A stretch of DNA of 64,000 nt from Pedobacter paludis (GCF_003173575.1 NZ_QGNY01000010.1:1-64000), one strand, 5' to 3'. Shown: positions 36,926 to 47,694, counted from the first letter of the stretch. Translations and numbers: made by a program. Notes: a model not told the origin generated them from the sequence alone.

Positions 36926-38260
36926 TTATCTTTCCTCCTTAAACCTACTAAAAAACAAAAGTGCTATTAAACATAGCCCGAAGCCAACAACGCCGTTTAG
37001 GCGCAATCCAAAATCGTTGCCGGGATCCTTACCATATATCGTTAACATGGCAAATATTGCAATACCCAAAGTTTGCCCTAGCTTTACGAAAAGATACTTC
37101 ACGGCGAAGAACATGCCCTCATGATTTTCGCCTGTTTCCAATGTGTCTCTTTGGGCAATGTCGGCTAAAATTGCTGTAGGTAAAATGCCCAATGCAGCCA
37201 ATGGAAAAGAGGCGGAAAGAACCAATATGTAGATTTGTGTATATGGCCCAAAAGGTAGTTTTCCTAAGAAAAATATGGTTACAAATATTAGACAAAGAAC
37301 GCCAAAGGCAATCAGTACAAAAGGTTTTTTGCCAATTTTAGCCGAACCAAAGTTTACAATTGGATAAAATATTAAGGAAGCCATAACCATTGCGCCCATA
37401 AATTTGCCCCCTTCTGATTCTGGTAAGCCTAATAATACAGTGCAGAAAAATAATAAGCCACTGGAAATGATGCTCAATGCGGTATAAAAAGCAAAATCAG
37501 ATATGAGATAATATTTAAAATTGCTGTTTTTAAAGGTGTTCTTTATTGCTGGCCAAAGCGGCACGTGTGTAGGTTTCGCGACAGAAAATTCTTTTTCATC
37601 AATAAAAATTATTGGCATCAACATCACCAAGCCAGATAAAATACATAGTCCCCAAATGGCAATTTGAACGGCCTCACTGCGATTGGCAACGTGAAAATTA
37701 TGCTGAACCAAATCGGCGAAGTTATTTGTACAGGCAGATAAAATGATTCCAATTACAAAGCCAACCTGTTGGTAACTAGATAATTTAACTTTTTGTCGCG
37801 GCGTATTGGTTACTTCAGCAAGTAAGGCGTTGTAGGGAATGATATAAGTAGTTACTGAAACAAAGAACAAACACAAGGTGATGGTTAACCACCAGGCATT
37901 ATGTAAACTTTCGCCTTTTTGAATAGGATAGAATACCAGTGCGCAAAAAATCATTGCAGGTACTATAGCAACTTTCATAAATGGCATTCTGCGACCATTT
38001 GGGTTGGTGCTCGCATCACTTTTAGAAGCAATAAATGGATCGAAAACGGCATCAACCAATCTGCCGGAAGCCGCAATGATGGAAAGAATATTGAAAGCAC
38101 CTAAGAAAACAAGCTGAGGTACCAATGGAGGCAAACCTGCATTACTTGGTGGTAGGTAAAAATACGGCAACATTACGATGATGATGTTCGTCATCGTACT
38201 CCAGCCAATCATGCCTGCCGCATAAGCAATTTCTTGTTTTAAAGAGAGTGTTTTGTTCAT
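36926..38260 (-). CDS. GPH-family (MelB-like) sugar:cation symporter
   Basis: 444 residues with 12 predicted helices. The second loop has the GPH signature GRLVDAVFDPFIASKSD and GRRMPFMK, which includes the conserved Asp residues of the cation site. The middle loop is basic and short. Inferred role: uptake of a sugar or glycoside with H+ or Na+. Substrate not determined. Single gene, 246 bases from the APC permease on the same strand. Confidence 0.85.
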   Translation of the reverse strand: MNKTLSLKQEIAYAAGMIGWSTMTNIIIVMLPYFYLPPSNAGLPPLVPQLVFLGAFNILSIIAASGRLVDAVFDPFIASKSDASTNPNGRRMPFMKVAIVPAMIFCALVFYPIQKGESLHNAWWLTITLCLFFVSVTTYIIPYNALLAEVTNTPRQKVKLSSYQQVGFVIGIILSACTNNFADLVQHNFHVANRSEAVQIAIWGLCILSGLVMLMPIIFIDEKEFSVAKPTHVPLWPAIKNTFKNSNFKYYLISDFAFYTALSIISSGLLFFCTVLLGLPESEGGKFMGAMVMASLIFYPIVNFGSAKIGKKPFVLIAFGVLCLIFVTIFFLGKLPFGPYTQIYILVLSASFPLAALGILPTAILADIAQRDTLETGENHEGMFFAVKYLFVKLGQTLGIAIFAMLTIYGKDPGNDFGLRLNGVVGFGLCLIALLFFSRFKEER

Positions 38261-38309
38261 TAATTAATTTTACAAATATGTTGTTTCTATATTTTTAAGC
38301 CTTTATTTC

Positions 38310-38370
38310 GACCGAAGTGGAGAAATCTTTGTAAAGCGAAACTTAATCGAAATTTAAGTTTTGGCGCTTT
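38310..38370. repeat. Repeat fragment with CGACCGAAGTGGAGAAAT
   Basis: Contains TTCGACCGAAGTGGAGAAAT, then GCGAAACTTAATCGAAATTT, an AT/GC-mixed wording often found in Bacteroidota intergenic repeats. No ORF. Confidence 0.35.
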
Positions 38371-38388
38371 TAACCTTACATTTCAGCA

Positions 38389-38492
38389 ATAATTTGCTTT
38401 TTAAACCCGACAGCAGCGACAGCCCCGAATTTTTTATGAGGGCTATAGCAAATGGCGGGACTATCGAAACCGATGAGCACTGAAATTGCTTT
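38389..38492. repeat. GC-rich dispersed element
   Basis: Block CCCGACAGCAGCGACAGCCC then GGGCTATAGCAAATGGCGGGACT and GAGCACTGAAATTGCTTTT. Distinctly GC-richer than its flanks and without a reading frame; stem-forming pieces GCCCC/GGGGC-like. Confidence 0.45.
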
Positions 38493-38507
38493 TCAAATAA
38501 AATTAAT

Positions 38508-39845
38508 CTACTTCTTTTTCAGCATTTTACTGATAAAATATATTATCAAAAAGCCAATAAAAATATATAAGCCATTTAATGCCGCATTTGGATCATCAGC
38601 ATAAATGCTAAAAGCTACAAAGGTATAAGCCGCAATAAATATTATTGGCAATATAGGATATAATGGGACAGTATAAATGGTTTTTTTATCAAGATGTGCT
38701 GTTCTTTTTCTTAATATAAAAATTGCAGCTGCAGAACTCGCCATACTGATGCTTTCTAAAAAGATGGTATAGTTTAAAATTTTATCGAAAGTTTTGGCAA
38801 AGAAAATAATTACAATAGCAACTACGGTAAAAACCGTTAAGCTTAAGGTTATGACCTCGGTTTTCTTATTTATTTTACTAAAAATTTTTGGTAGTGCACC
38901 TTCTTCGCCCATGGCGAACATGGCTCTTGGGTTGCTGAGCAGATTTACATTTACATAGCCCATAACCGAGAAAAAAATGATTACAGAAAGTAAATTAAAA
39001 CCAAAAGGGCCAAATATTTTGGCGGCCAATATGGCAGCTATGCTTTCTGCTGATTTCAATTCTTCAAAACCAATTACTTTTACATACACATAATTAATGG
39101 CTAAATATAAACTCACAATGATGGTTAAACCGATAATGATGGAACGGGGAATTACCTTTTTTGCTTCCTTAACTTCGCCACCGAAATTGATGGTTTGCGC
39201 ATAACCTGCGTAAGAAAATGAAACCGCAATTAAGCATAGCCCTAAAGCTTTTCCATAATCAGACCAAGCGGGTAATGCACCACTTACAGTTTTAAAAACT
39301 GGTGTTATGGTTTCCGTTTTTGCGCCAAAAAATATAGCGCATATGAGCGTAAGCACCATGCCAATTTTAATTATGGTTAACACATTTTGGGTTTTAGCGC
39401 TGGCTTTCAATCCCAAAAGATTGATTAAATAAAATATCAAAATGGTTATTATGGCAATTGCAACCCGGTAAGTTTCGTTTTGTTTGTCTATTGGTAAAAC
39501 GATCTTACTTAAATATTCTGCACCAATAATTGAAATAGCCGCTACAGATGCTGCGCTTGAAATTAGAACGATACAGTTAATGGCAAATGCGATTGAAGGA
39601 TGGTAGGTAATGGAAAATATTTTGTAATAGCCACCTGTAACCGGATATCGAGAACCAATTTCTGCATAAGTTAATGCGCCACAAAAAGCTACAAAGCCTC
39701 CAATTGCCCAAGCCAAGTAAAACAATTCGGGAATTTGTGCTTTCGCTGCAACATTTACAGGCGTACGAAAAATACCCATGCCGATTACCAAACTAACCAC
39801 AATCATGGATAAATCGAAGAGCGAAAGTTGCTTTTTTTGCTGCAT
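38508..39845 (-). CDS. APC-family amino acid permease
   Basis: 445 residues with 12 predicted helices. The first helix carries GMGIFRTPVNVA (the GxGIF-type substrate loop of APC transporters) and the third has GALTYAEIGSRYPVTGGYY. The later helix pair contains SFSYAGYAQTINFGGEVKEAKKVIPRS. Inferred role: amino acid:proton uptake or exchange. Single gene; upstream gap of 363 bases to parE is divergent. Confidence 0.9.
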   Translation of the reverse strand: MQQKKQLSLFDLSMIVVSLVIGMGIFRTPVNVAAKAQIPELFYLAWAIGGFVAFCGALTYAEIGSRYPVTGGYYKIFSITYHPSIAFAINCIVLISSAASVAAISIIGAEYLSKIVLPIDKQNETYRVAIAIITILIFYLINLLGLKASAKTQNVLTIIKIGMVLTLICAIFFGAKTETITPVFKTVSGALPAWSDYGKALGLCLIAVSFSYAGYAQTINFGGEVKEAKKVIPRSIIIGLTIIVSLYLAINYVYVKVIGFEELKSAESIAAILAAKIFGPFGFNLLSVIIFFSVMGYVNVNLLSNPRAMFAMGEEGALPKIFSKINKKTEVITLSLTVFTVVAIVIIFFAKTFDKILNYTIFLESISMASSAAAIFILRKRTAHLDKKTIYTVPLYPILPIIFIAAYTFVAFSIYADDPNAALNGLYIFIGFLIIYFISKMLKKK

Positions 39846-40208
39846 TTAAAGAATAATAAAGGATGGGATGAAGATAGGGAAATTATGGAAGATGTTAGAT
39901 GGATGATGTAAGATGGAAAAGAGAATCTCAATCCGTCCATTTTAGAATTCTATATCATAACCTTTTCCATCTCCTGTATGTTGAAATTTTCTTTTGTTAG
40001 CTTCGCAAAATAAATCTATTATTGTATAATAATTTTTGCTATTTGAGATTTGCAAAACCACAACAACATTAACTTTCAGATTCTCAATATCAAATCATCC
40101 CTAAATATTTGTCATGTTGAACGTTAAAGCTTGCTCCGATCATCCCTCGGTATGGCTGCTTTGTGTAAAAGCAAAGTTCAATCAACCTGATAACAATAAA
40201 CAAAATTT
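39846..40208. other. Divergent intergenic region with repeat remnants
   Basis: 363 bases without a gene between the APC permease and parE. 39877-39972 holds GATGTTAGATGGATGATGTAAG and perfect ten-base arms AGATGGAAAA (39911-39920) / TTTTCCATCT (39963-39972). 40110-40190 holds TGTCATGTTGAACGTT and CTCGGTATGGCTGCTTTGTG, words typical of dispersed Bacteroidota repeats. No clear promoter box recognised. Confidence 0.5.
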
Positions 40209-42077
40209 ATGGCAGAAGTAATTTATAACGACGACAGTATTCGTTCATTAGACTGGAAAGAACACATCAGACTACGCCCCGGTATGTACATCGGTAAGCT
40301 TGGTGATGGATCTGCGCAAGATGATGGAATTTACGTTTTGTTAAAAGAAATTGTAGATAACTCTATTGATGAGTTTGTGATGGGTACAGGAAAAACCATC
40401 GAAATTACGCTTTCTGAGCAAAAGGTAAATATTCGCGATTATGGCCGTGGCATTCCTTTAGGAAAAGTTATAGATTGTGTAAGCAAAATTAATACAGGAG
40501 GTAAATACGATAGTAACGCTTTCCAAAAATCGGTTGGCCTAAACGGAGTGGGTACTAAGGCTGTAAATGCGCTCTCAACAAATTTTGTTGTACAATCTTA
40601 CAGAGATGGAAAAACGAAAAAGGTAGAATTTTCTAAAGGAGAAATTGTAAACGAACAGCCGATAATTGATACAACGCAGCGAAACGGAACTGCAATTACT
40701 TTTTATCCTGATGAAAGTATTTTTAGAAACTACCACTACATTCCTGATTTTGTAGAAAGCATGGTATGGAATTATGTTTTCCTAAATACCGGCTTAACCG
40801 TAAACTTTAACAACCAGAAATATTTTTCAGAGCGAGGTCTTTATGATCTACTTTCGAAATTTAATAAACCAGAAGAAATCCGTTACCCAATTATCCACAT
40901 GATTGGAAACGATATCGAAATTGCAATGACTCATGGTCAGCAATATGGAGAAGATTACCATTCATTTGTAAACGGACAGCACACTACACAAGGTGGTACG
41001 CACCAAGCAGCTTTTCGCGAAGCCGTTGTAAAAACGGTTAGGGAATTTTATAAGAAAGAATTTGAAGCATCTGATGTACGCTCATCTATCATAGCGGCCA
41101 TTTCGGTTAGAGTTCAGGAACCGGTTTTCGAATCGCAAACGAAAACCAAATTGGGCTCTCAAAACATGGGGCCAGAAGGACCATCGGTTAGAACTTTCAT
41201 TATGGATTTTGTAAAGAAAGAACTTGATGACTACCTGCACAAACATGCTGATGTTGCCGATGCACTATTGAAACGCATTCTTCAATCAGAAAGAGAAAGA
41301 AAAGATATTGCCGGAATTAAAAAGCTAGCGAATGATCGAGCTAAAAAAGCTTCGTTGCATAATAAAAAACTTCGCGATTGTAAAGTTCATTTTAATACCA
41401 CTCACGAAAAGCGCTACGAAACCACTCTGTTTATTACTGAGGGAGATTCAGCATCAGGTTCGATTACAAAATCTCGTGATGTAGACTGCCAGGCCGTATT
41501 TAGTTTAAAAGGAAAACCGCTAAACTGTTATGAACTAACCAAAAAAGTGGTTTATGAAAACGAAGAATTTAACCTTTTACAACACGCTCTAAACATTGAG
41601 GATGGCTTGGAAGGATTGCATTACAACAATATTGTAATTGCTACCGATGCCGATGTGGATGGAATGCACATTAGATTATTGATGATGACTTTCTTCCTTC
41701 AATTTTTTCCTGATTTGGTAAAAGCAGGACATGTTTACATTTTACAAACTCCGCTTTTTAGAGTTCGAAATAAAAAAGAAACCATTTATTGTTATAGTGA
41801 TGAAGAGCGCCGAAATGCCATTGAAAAATTAGGAAACAAGCCGGAAATTACTCGTTTTAAAGGGTTGGGAGAGATTTCTCCAGATGAATTTGGATTGTTT
41901 ATTGGAAAAGATATCAGGCTGGATCCTGTTATTTTGAAAGATCAAACCATTAAAAGCTTGCTTGAATATTATATGGGGAAAAATACTCCCGATAGGCAAC
42001 AACACATCATCAGAAATCTGCGAATAGAAAAAGACGAGGTAACGGAAGAACCTAAAATTATTGATGAAGTAGCATAA
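40209..42077 (+). CDS. parE: DNA topoisomerase IV subunit B
   Basis: ATPase subunit of the type II enzyme that decatenates daughter chromosomes. 622 residues, short form. GHKL ATPase with [10 protein letters not shown] and [18 protein letters not shown] loop, then [16 protein letters not shown] at about 410 and [13 protein letters not shown]. It lacks the long insertions of GyrB. The type is supported by the ParC gene 11.5 kb downstream. ATG start. Confidence 0.95.
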   Translation: MAEVIYNDDSIRSLDWKEHIRLRPGMYIGKLGDGSAQDDGIYVLLKEIVDNSIDEFVMGTGKTIEITLSEQKVNIRDYGRGIPLGKVIDCVSKINTGGKYDSNAFQKSVGLNGVGTKAVNALSTNFVVQSYRDGKTKKVEFSKGEIVNEQPIIDTTQRNGTAITFYPDESIFRNYHYIPDFVESMVWNYVFLNTGLTVNFNNQKYFSERGLYDLLSKFNKPEEIRYPIIHMIGNDIEIAMTHGQQYGEDYHSFVNGQHTTQGGTHQAAFREAVVKTVREFYKKEFEASDVRSSIIAAISVRVQEPVFESQTKTKLGSQNMGPEGPSVRTFIMDFVKKELDDYLHKHADVADALLKRILQSERERKDIAGIKKLANDRAKKASLHNKKLRDCKVHFNTTHEKRYETTLFITEGDSASGSITKSRDVDCQAVFSLKGKPLNCYELTKKVVYENEEFNLLQHALNIEDGLEGLHYNNIVIATDADVDGMHIRLLMMTFFLQFFPDLVKAGHVYILQTPLFRVRNKKETIYCYSDEERRNAIEKLGNKPEITRFKGLGEISPDEFGLFIGKDIRLDPVILKDQTIKSLLEYYMGKNTPDRQQHIIRNLRIEKDEVTEEPKIIDEVA

Positions 42078-42117
42078 AATTCGGCGTTGATTTCATCCAA
42101 AAATTAAATCAACGCAT

Positions 42118-44259
42118 TTGAAACCCACAAAAAGTTCTGCAACGAAATATTTATTAGTTGTATTTTTAATTCTCATTATCTTCGGTATTACCGTTGGATT
42201 ATTTGTGAATTTTTCCAAGATCCCGCTGTTAAAATCGGCGAATAAAATTGTTCAGGTGCAGAGCGATTTTACAAAATTGGATAGCTGTATTTTCAAGCTG
42301 TACAACGCAGAAAATAGTTGCAGAATGTATGTGGTAAGTGGAAATAGAAATTATTACAATCAGTTTTCGAAAGAGATTAAAGAAATTTCTTTAATCATGG
42401 ATACCATCGAAAGACAAAATCAAAATGAAAAAGCAATCTCTGTCGAATCATTTGATAATCTGATCAAACAGAAAAAAATAAGAACTGCTCAATTTATCGA
42501 ACTGCGTAAGCTTTCTGATAGCTTAATTAATTTTTCTATTGCAGTAGATAAAGATGTTGAAAATATTAACCCAAAAAGCAGGCTCTTTACTGCAAGGCAA
42601 TTTAAAAGTATTGTAAGGGTTGATACCATTAAACCCGGAGTGGTTGCTAAACCCAAGAAAAAATTCTTTGGCAGAATACTCGATGCAATTGGGGATAAAG
42701 GGAAAAAAGCAATTGATAGTTCAAAATCAACGTATGTTAAAACCGTAATTTCTGCGGATACATCTTCTCTGAACATTGCATACAACAAAATGCAACTTAA
42801 AGCCATCAACGATTATTATTTAAGGTTATATCGAATTAATAAAAAACTTAAGGATAAGGAAAAAGAGCTTTTAGATGTAAATCATCAATTAATAACCAGT
42901 ATTGTTAACGGGTTGAAAGCGTATAAGGTGAAGGAGAAAAATTATTATGCCACGGTTCAATATTTATTGGGTACATCTACGGTTAGCACGGTAGAAAATT
43001 TAGATAATTTTAGCGTTATTCTATTATGTTTAGCTGCAGGCCTGTTGCTTTTAGTTTTTTTTACCATTTATAATTTTTACAAAAATGAAAAGGCGCTGAT
43101 CGATTATAGCAATAAGGCGGCGCTCTATGCACTTTCGAAAAGTAGATTTTTGGCTAATATGAGTCATGAGATTCGTACACCATTAAACTCTATCGTTGGG
43201 TTTTCGGAACAATTGACTCAGGCCGATTTAGAAACCGAACAAAAGGAGCAAATTGGAGCAATTAGAAATTCTTCGGTTATGTTGCTCGATGTGGTAAATG
43301 ATATTTTAGATTTTTCTAAGTATGAAACCGGGAAGGTTTCGATGGAAAGGATTCCTTTTTCTCCAAACTTAGCCATTCAGGATATATTTGATAGCATGCA
43401 AATCCAAGCGAATAAAAAGAAAATAGGATTTGTAATTAATATGCCAATTGATAAGGATCTCTACATTTTGGGAGATCCGTTACGGTTGAAACAAGTTGTA
43501 ATGAATCTCCTGAGTAATGCCATAAAATTTACTAACCAAGGCAGTGTTACTTTAAACGCCAGCATGGTGAAAAGTCAGGGTAACAATTCCTTGTTAAAAA
43601 TCAGCATTTCAGATACCGGAATGGGCATTAATCCTGTAGATCAGAAAATTATTTTTGATGAGTTTGCGCAGGTTTATTATGCATCTACCAAAGAGAAACA
43701 ACAAGGAACGGGTTTGGGATTAGCCATTTGCAAAAAGATAGTTGAATTTCAGGGAGGTAAAATAGAGGTGAGGAGCGAAGAAGGAAAAGGTTCTACCTTC
43801 TCTTTTGAGTTGCCTTATGAAACAACAGGAAAACCTAAAACCAATGAGCTCCCTGTATCTAGGCTGAACATAGAAGCAAAGGTCTTAGAATGTAAAAAGA
43901 TTTTATTGGCAGATGATAATATGCTGAATATTTTATTGGCCAGTACCATTTTAAAGAAATACAAAGTTGTTTTTGATGCGGCCTACAATGGCAAAGAAGC
44001 ATTTGAGCTTTTTAATGAAAACGATTACGATTTGATATTAACCGATATTCAAATGCCAGAGATGGGCGGAATCGAGCTCACCAGGAAAATTAGAAATTTT
44101 GAAATCCTAACTAAACAAAACATTCCGATTTTGGGGGTTACAGCCAATGTTATGCAAGAAGATAGAGAAAAGTATTTAGCCTCTGGTATGAATGAACTGG
44201 TATTAAAACCTTTCCTCGAACAGGAATTGATTGAAAAGATTTTGAAATTTATCAAATAA
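42118..44259 (+). CDS. Hybrid sensor histidine kinase/response regulator
   Basis: 713 residues from a TTG start. N-terminal helix (about 11-33) and a second at about 298-320 flank a periplasmic sensor of about 260 residues with a basic, linker-like segment (about 180-205: KPKKKFFGRILDAIGDKGKK). Then HisKA with H350 (ANMSHEIRTPLN), HATPase_c with N box LKQVVMNLLSNAIKFT, DTGMGI and GTGLGLAI, and a C-terminal receiver (KILLADDN...) with phospho-acceptor D643. No output domain, so a phosphorelay partner is expected elsewhere. Follows parE by 40 bases. Confidence 0.92.
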   Translation: MKPTKSSATKYLLVVFLILIIFGITVGLFVNFSKIPLLKSANKIVQVQSDFTKLDSCIFKLYNAENSCRMYVVSGNRNYYNQFSKEIKEISLIMDTIERQNQNEKAISVESFDNLIKQKKIRTAQFIELRKLSDSLINFSIAVDKDVENINPKSRLFTARQFKSIVRVDTIKPGVVAKPKKKFFGRILDAIGDKGKKAIDSSKSTYVKTVISADTSSLNIAYNKMQLKAINDYYLRLYRINKKLKDKEKELLDVNHQLITSIVNGLKAYKVKEKNYYATVQYLLGTSTVSTVENLDNFSVILLCLAAGLLLLVFFTIYNFYKNEKALIDYSNKAALYALSKSRFLANMSHEIRTPLNSIVGFSEQLTQADLETEQKEQIGAIRNSSVMLLDVVNDILDFSKYETGKVSMERIPFSPNLAIQDIFDSMQIQANKKKIGFVINMPIDKDLYILGDPLRLKQVVMNLLSNAIKFTNQGSVTLNASMVKSQGNNSLLKISISDTGMGINPVDQKIIFDEFAQVYYASTKEKQQGTGLGLAICKKIVEFQGGKIEVRSEEGKGSTFSFELPYETTGKPKTNELPVSRLNIEAKVLECKKILLADDNMLNILLASTILKKYKVVFDAAYNGKEAFELFNENDYDLILTDIQMPEMGGIELTRKIRNFEILTKQNIPILGVTANVMQEDREKYLASGMNELVLKPFLEQELIEKILKFIK

Positions 44260-44282
44260 CCAAAACCTATCGTTCATTTAAA

Positions 44283-44340
44283 GTTTCTGACCAATGACCA
44301 ATAACTAATGACTAATAACCAATGACTAATGACCATTGAC
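44283..44340. repeat. TGACCAATGAC-type tandem-like repeat
   Basis: Imperfect short direct repeats of GACCAATGACCAATAACTAA then GACTAATAACCAATGACTAA, in a convergent gap. The same style of repeat occurs across this genome group. Confidence 0.6.
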
Positions 44341-44345
44341 TGGAA

Positions 44346-45374
44346 TTACTGATTAACCTTCGGAGCATCTACAGTATCTTCCGGGTGTTGGGGAGGAAGC
44401 ACATCAACTTTCTTTTCTACGATGGTAATCTTGGTGAATACAGCGTATTTACTTGGTTTAATGCCACCGTCGTATTTCTCTGCGTAAGCTTGGGTAAACT
44501 CTGCACCAAAATATAAGATTATCGAGGTATAATAAATCCAAAGTAAAATAACAATTATCGAACTTGCTGCACCAAATGCCGAACCCGGATTTCCCTTTTC
44601 AATATAAATCCCGATTAAATACTTTCCAAGGCTAAATAGTACAGCCGTAAATAAGGCACCAATAATGGCCGATTTCCATTTAATTACCACATCGGGCAAA
44701 ACTTTAAATATTACGGTAAAAACAGCGGTAACAGCAGCTAAGGTAATTACGTTGTTTAAAATGTAGATAATTAAAGCCATTGTATCATCCGCAACAGGAA
44801 CCACTTTATCAATCTCGCTTTTTGAAAGCAATGAAATCAGTTTGTCGCCAAGACCCACAACCACGCTATTTACAACTAAAGAAACCAAAAGTAAAAAGCC
44901 CATAGATACAATTAGCGAAAATGACAATAACCTATTTGTAAGCATTTTTAACCAGCCTTTTTTAGGGATGGCTTTTACTTTCCAAATCATATTGATGCTG
45001 TCCTGAATTTCGATAAAAATTGCGGTAGAGCCAATAACAAGTGTTGCAATTCCGATAATTAATCCAATAGTAGACTGCCCTGTTTTATTAGCATGCTCTA
45101 CAAATCCCTGTATTTGAGTTGCCGCATCTTTACCTACCATTTCTGTAACCTGAACAAAAAATCTATTTCTTGTATTGGTATTCATCTTATCGCCAAAAAA
45201 CAATGTAGCGGCCGATAAAATAATGATTATGAGTGGCGTAAGGGAAAAAATAGTGTAATAAGCTAATGATGCACTAAGTTTAGTAATTCGATCTTCAGCA
45301 AAACCTTTCCCTGCAGCTATAAAAAGATGATAAAGGGCAATAAAGAAATTTTTAATCTTATTGATTATTTTCAT
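44346..45374 (-). CDS. YihY/virulence factor BrkB family membrane protein
   Basis: 342 residues with six predicted helices (about 25-50, 95-125, 145-170, 180-205, 215-240, 250-275) and a C-terminal cytosolic tail (about 300-342) rich in Val, Pro and Asp. FGAASSIIVILLWIYYTSIILYFGAEFTQAYA and the N-terminal LSASLAYYTIFSLTPLIIII are the family motifs. The older RNase BN label is not supported by biochemistry. It lies seven bases after the TamA-type gene, so belongs to the tamB-tamA unit. Confidence 0.9.
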   Translation of the reverse strand: MKIINKIKNFFIALYHLFIAAGKGFAEDRITKLSASLAYYTIFSLTPLIIIILSAATLFFGDKMNTNTRNRFFVQVTEMVGKDAATQIQGFVEHANKTGQSTIGLIIGIATLVIGSTAIFIEIQDSINMIWKVKAIPKKGWLKMLTNRLLSFSLIVSMGFLLLVSLVVNSVVVGLGDKLISLLSKSEIDKVVPVADDTMALIIYILNNVITLAAVTAVFTVIFKVLPDVVIKWKSAIIGALFTAVLFSLGKYLIGIYIEKGNPGSAFGAASSIIVILLWIYYTSIILYFGAEFTQAYAEKYDGGIKPSKYAVFTKITIVEKKVDVLPPQHPEDTVDAPKVNQ

Positions 45375-45381
45375 TGAAAAA

Positions 45382-47694
45382 TTAAAATGGATAGCCTATC
45401 CCAATATTAAAGATTAAATTTTGTTTTCGCCAGTCTTTATTTCCGAAAGCAACCTGGTCAAGCACCCAACGTTGTCCATCAGGCAAATAAGGTTTGCGCA
45501 CAGGGAAAGCAACATCTAATCTGATTACAAAGATTGTTGCATCTACACGTACACCAGCTCCAGTACCAACGGCAAGTTCGTTAAGTGCATTTTTCAGTTT
45601 AAACCCTGAACCGGGTCTGCCTAAATTAGTTGTTCCTGGAACACCAAGATCTTCTTTTCGCAACCAGATATTTCCGGCATCAACAAATAATGCACCGTAA
45701 AGAATACTCACAATTTTAAACCTTAACTCAGAGTTTAGCATCAATTTAATATCTCCACCTTGGTCTGCAAAAATTGCATCATCCTTAACTTTAAAAGTTC
45801 CTGGCCCTAAAGTCCTTGCTGCAAAAGCTCTTATATCATTGCTTCCACCAGCAAAAAACTGTCTTACAAAAGGCAATGAAGTACTATTGCCGTATGCGTA
45901 GCCATAGCCCAGATTTAGACGGTTGGCCCAGATTAGGTTTCTGTTAATTTTATAGTAATCTCTAAAATCAAGTTCTGTTCTTATAAATTGAGAAAGTGGC
46001 ACATTAAAAAGCGTACGTTTTCCTTCCTCGTTTTTAGGAACAAATGCACCCCAAACATTACCGCCAGTTTCTAATCCGCCATAGAAGTAAACGTTATTCC
46101 TTCTACTATCCTCCATTTGGTTGGTATAAGTAAAGTTGTAATTACTTCCAATAATGAATTGATCTTCTAGAGTTGTTCTAAGGAGGGGATTAATATCGTA
46201 TAAGCTATCTCTAATTTTTGTTGAAGGGAAACTTGTAGAAATATAACTTACGGAGATCGGATTAAAATTATGTTCCTTGTAAATGTTTTCCTTAAAATTG
46301 TATCCAAACTCTCCCTTAAATGCGTTTAGGGTATATTCAGAGCCACGGTTTAGCATTTGATACGAAAGCGACGCAATCGTTTTTGGGATAAATGCATTCG
46401 TACTATTCGGTTTATAGAAAGGCACTATAAATCTTGGAAATGTTAATTTACCTTCTGCAGTTAACGATAAGGAATTTTTACCTAAGGAAGTACCCGATGT
46501 TTGCGTTTCAAAGCCACCGCTTACACTTACATCCAATTGTTCTGCCCCTCTAAATAAGTTCCTTGTGGTTTGTGTTAACTTCACTTCCGATCCGACAAAA
46601 TTGTTCGATTTACTTGTTCCGGTTACTGAAAAGGTTAATGAATTCTTCTTTAGCGGCGTTAGATAAATATTAAGATCGAGTTGTGCATTTTTAGAGCTGT
46701 CGGGTAAAAATTCAGCTCTAACATCCTGAAAAGCACCAATGTTAACCATTCTGTTTAACGATTGGTTGTGGTCTCTACGATTATATGGCTCCCCTTTTTG
46801 AAAGAAAACCAGTCGATCGAAAAGCCTTGGCTTAAACGTATTTTTATCGTCGTAAATGTTAAAATCCTTGTATTCTAGCGGTTTTAATTTTCTCAAAATA
46901 CTATCTCTTCTTAAAGAATAGTTTGGGTAAATGTTAATGTTTTTAATGGTATAAGGTTTTAACCCAGCATCTGGAGCAATATCTTTAACTTTAACCGAAA
47001 CATTTACCAGGTTTTTTCCAATGGTACTATCTACTTGTAAGATTAAGTAATCCGGACTAAAATAAAAGTATCCCTGTTCTTTAAGGTCATTATCAATTCT
47101 TATTCTTTCATTTTTATAAACATCAAGATCATAAAAATCGCCGGTTTTTAATAAGGTTTTGTCTTTATTGGCATTGATAATTTTAGTAAGCACACCTGTA
47201 TCGGGTGGGAAATTGATTTTGTTGATTTTGTATCGATCGCCAGTATTTGCAGTATAAATTGCCTTTCCTTTTTTGTCCTTTACAACGGTATCTCCGGTAA
47301 CTTCAGCTTGTAAATACCCCTCGCTTAGCAGGTAACTTGTTAAAACATCATTGTTATATTTTAGTTTTACTTCGCTAAGTAATACTGGCGGTTCGCCCTG
47401 TCTTCTTAACCAATTTTTAAATCCTTTTGGTTTTTTAGGCTCACCCGCAAGGTTGTAAAGTGCAAGTTTATATTTTATGCCCAAAATGGATTTATTGGGA
47501 CGTGGTCTCGTTTTGCTTTCCAAGTCTGTTTTAACTTGTTTTTCATCATGAATTTTCCCCGAAGAATCAGGATTAATTTTTACTTCGGCACCTGTATATA
47601 AAATTTGTCCAGGTTTTAAGGATTTTGTACTGCTACAGCCCGCCCAAACTAAACAGGCCATTAAAAATAAAAAGGGTCTAGTTAGTTGTCTCAT
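45382..47694 (-). CDS. TamA-type outer-membrane barrel (TamL-like lipoprotein)
   Basis: 770 residues from the ATG at 47694 (a TTG at 47712 adds six). Signal with a candidate lipobox at LVWAGC then SSTKSLKPGQ. There are POTRA-like domains at about 80-340, and a 16-stranded C-terminal Omp85 barrel (about 350-770) with the conserved segment FFAGGSNDIRAFAARTLGPG near the end, corresponding to the Omp85 motif. The lipidated start is the variant described in Bacteroidota as TamL; the exact lipobox here has Trp at -3, which is atypical. It overlaps the tamB stop by 17 bases, so it is translationally coupled to it. Confidence 0.88.
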   Translation of the reverse strand: MRQLTRPFLFLMACLVWAGCSSTKSLKPGQILYTGAEVKINPDSSGKIHDEKQVKTDLESKTRPRPNKSILGIKYKLALYNLAGEPKKPKGFKNWLRRQGEPPVLLSEVKLKYNNDVLTSYLLSEGYLQAEVTGDTVVKDKKGKAIYTANTGDRYKINKINFPPDTGVLTKIINANKDKTLLKTGDFYDLDVYKNERIRIDNDLKEQGYFYFSPDYLILQVDSTIGKNLVNVSVKVKDIAPDAGLKPYTIKNINIYPNYSLRRDSILRKLKPLEYKDFNIYDDKNTFKPRLFDRLVFFQKGEPYNRRDHNQSLNRMVNIGAFQDVRAEFLPDSSKNAQLDLNIYLTPLKKNSLTFSVTGTSKSNNFVGSEVKLTQTTRNLFRGAEQLDVSVSGGFETQTSGTSLGKNSLSLTAEGKLTFPRFIVPFYKPNSTNAFIPKTIASLSYQMLNRGSEYTLNAFKGEFGYNFKENIYKEHNFNPISVSYISTSFPSTKIRDSLYDINPLLRTTLEDQFIIGSNYNFTYTNQMEDSRRNNVYFYGGLETGGNVWGAFVPKNEEGKRTLFNVPLSQFIRTELDFRDYYKINRNLIWANRLNLGYGYAYGNSTSLPFVRQFFAGGSNDIRAFAARTLGPGTFKVKDDAIFADQGGDIKLMLNSELRFKIVSILYGALFVDAGNIWLRKEDLGVPGTTNLGRPGSGFKLKNALNELAVGTGAGVRVDATIFVIRLDVAFPVRKPYLPDGQRWVLDQVAFGNKDWRKQNLIFNIGIGYPF

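Noticed and set aside
42489-42809. 106-codon minus-strand frame inside the hybrid kinase gene
   Set aside because: Shadow of the coding strand with no ribosome-binding context and no recognisable product.
44283-44340. CRISPR-like array
   Set aside because: The repeats are short, imperfect and without regular spacers, and no cas gene is near.
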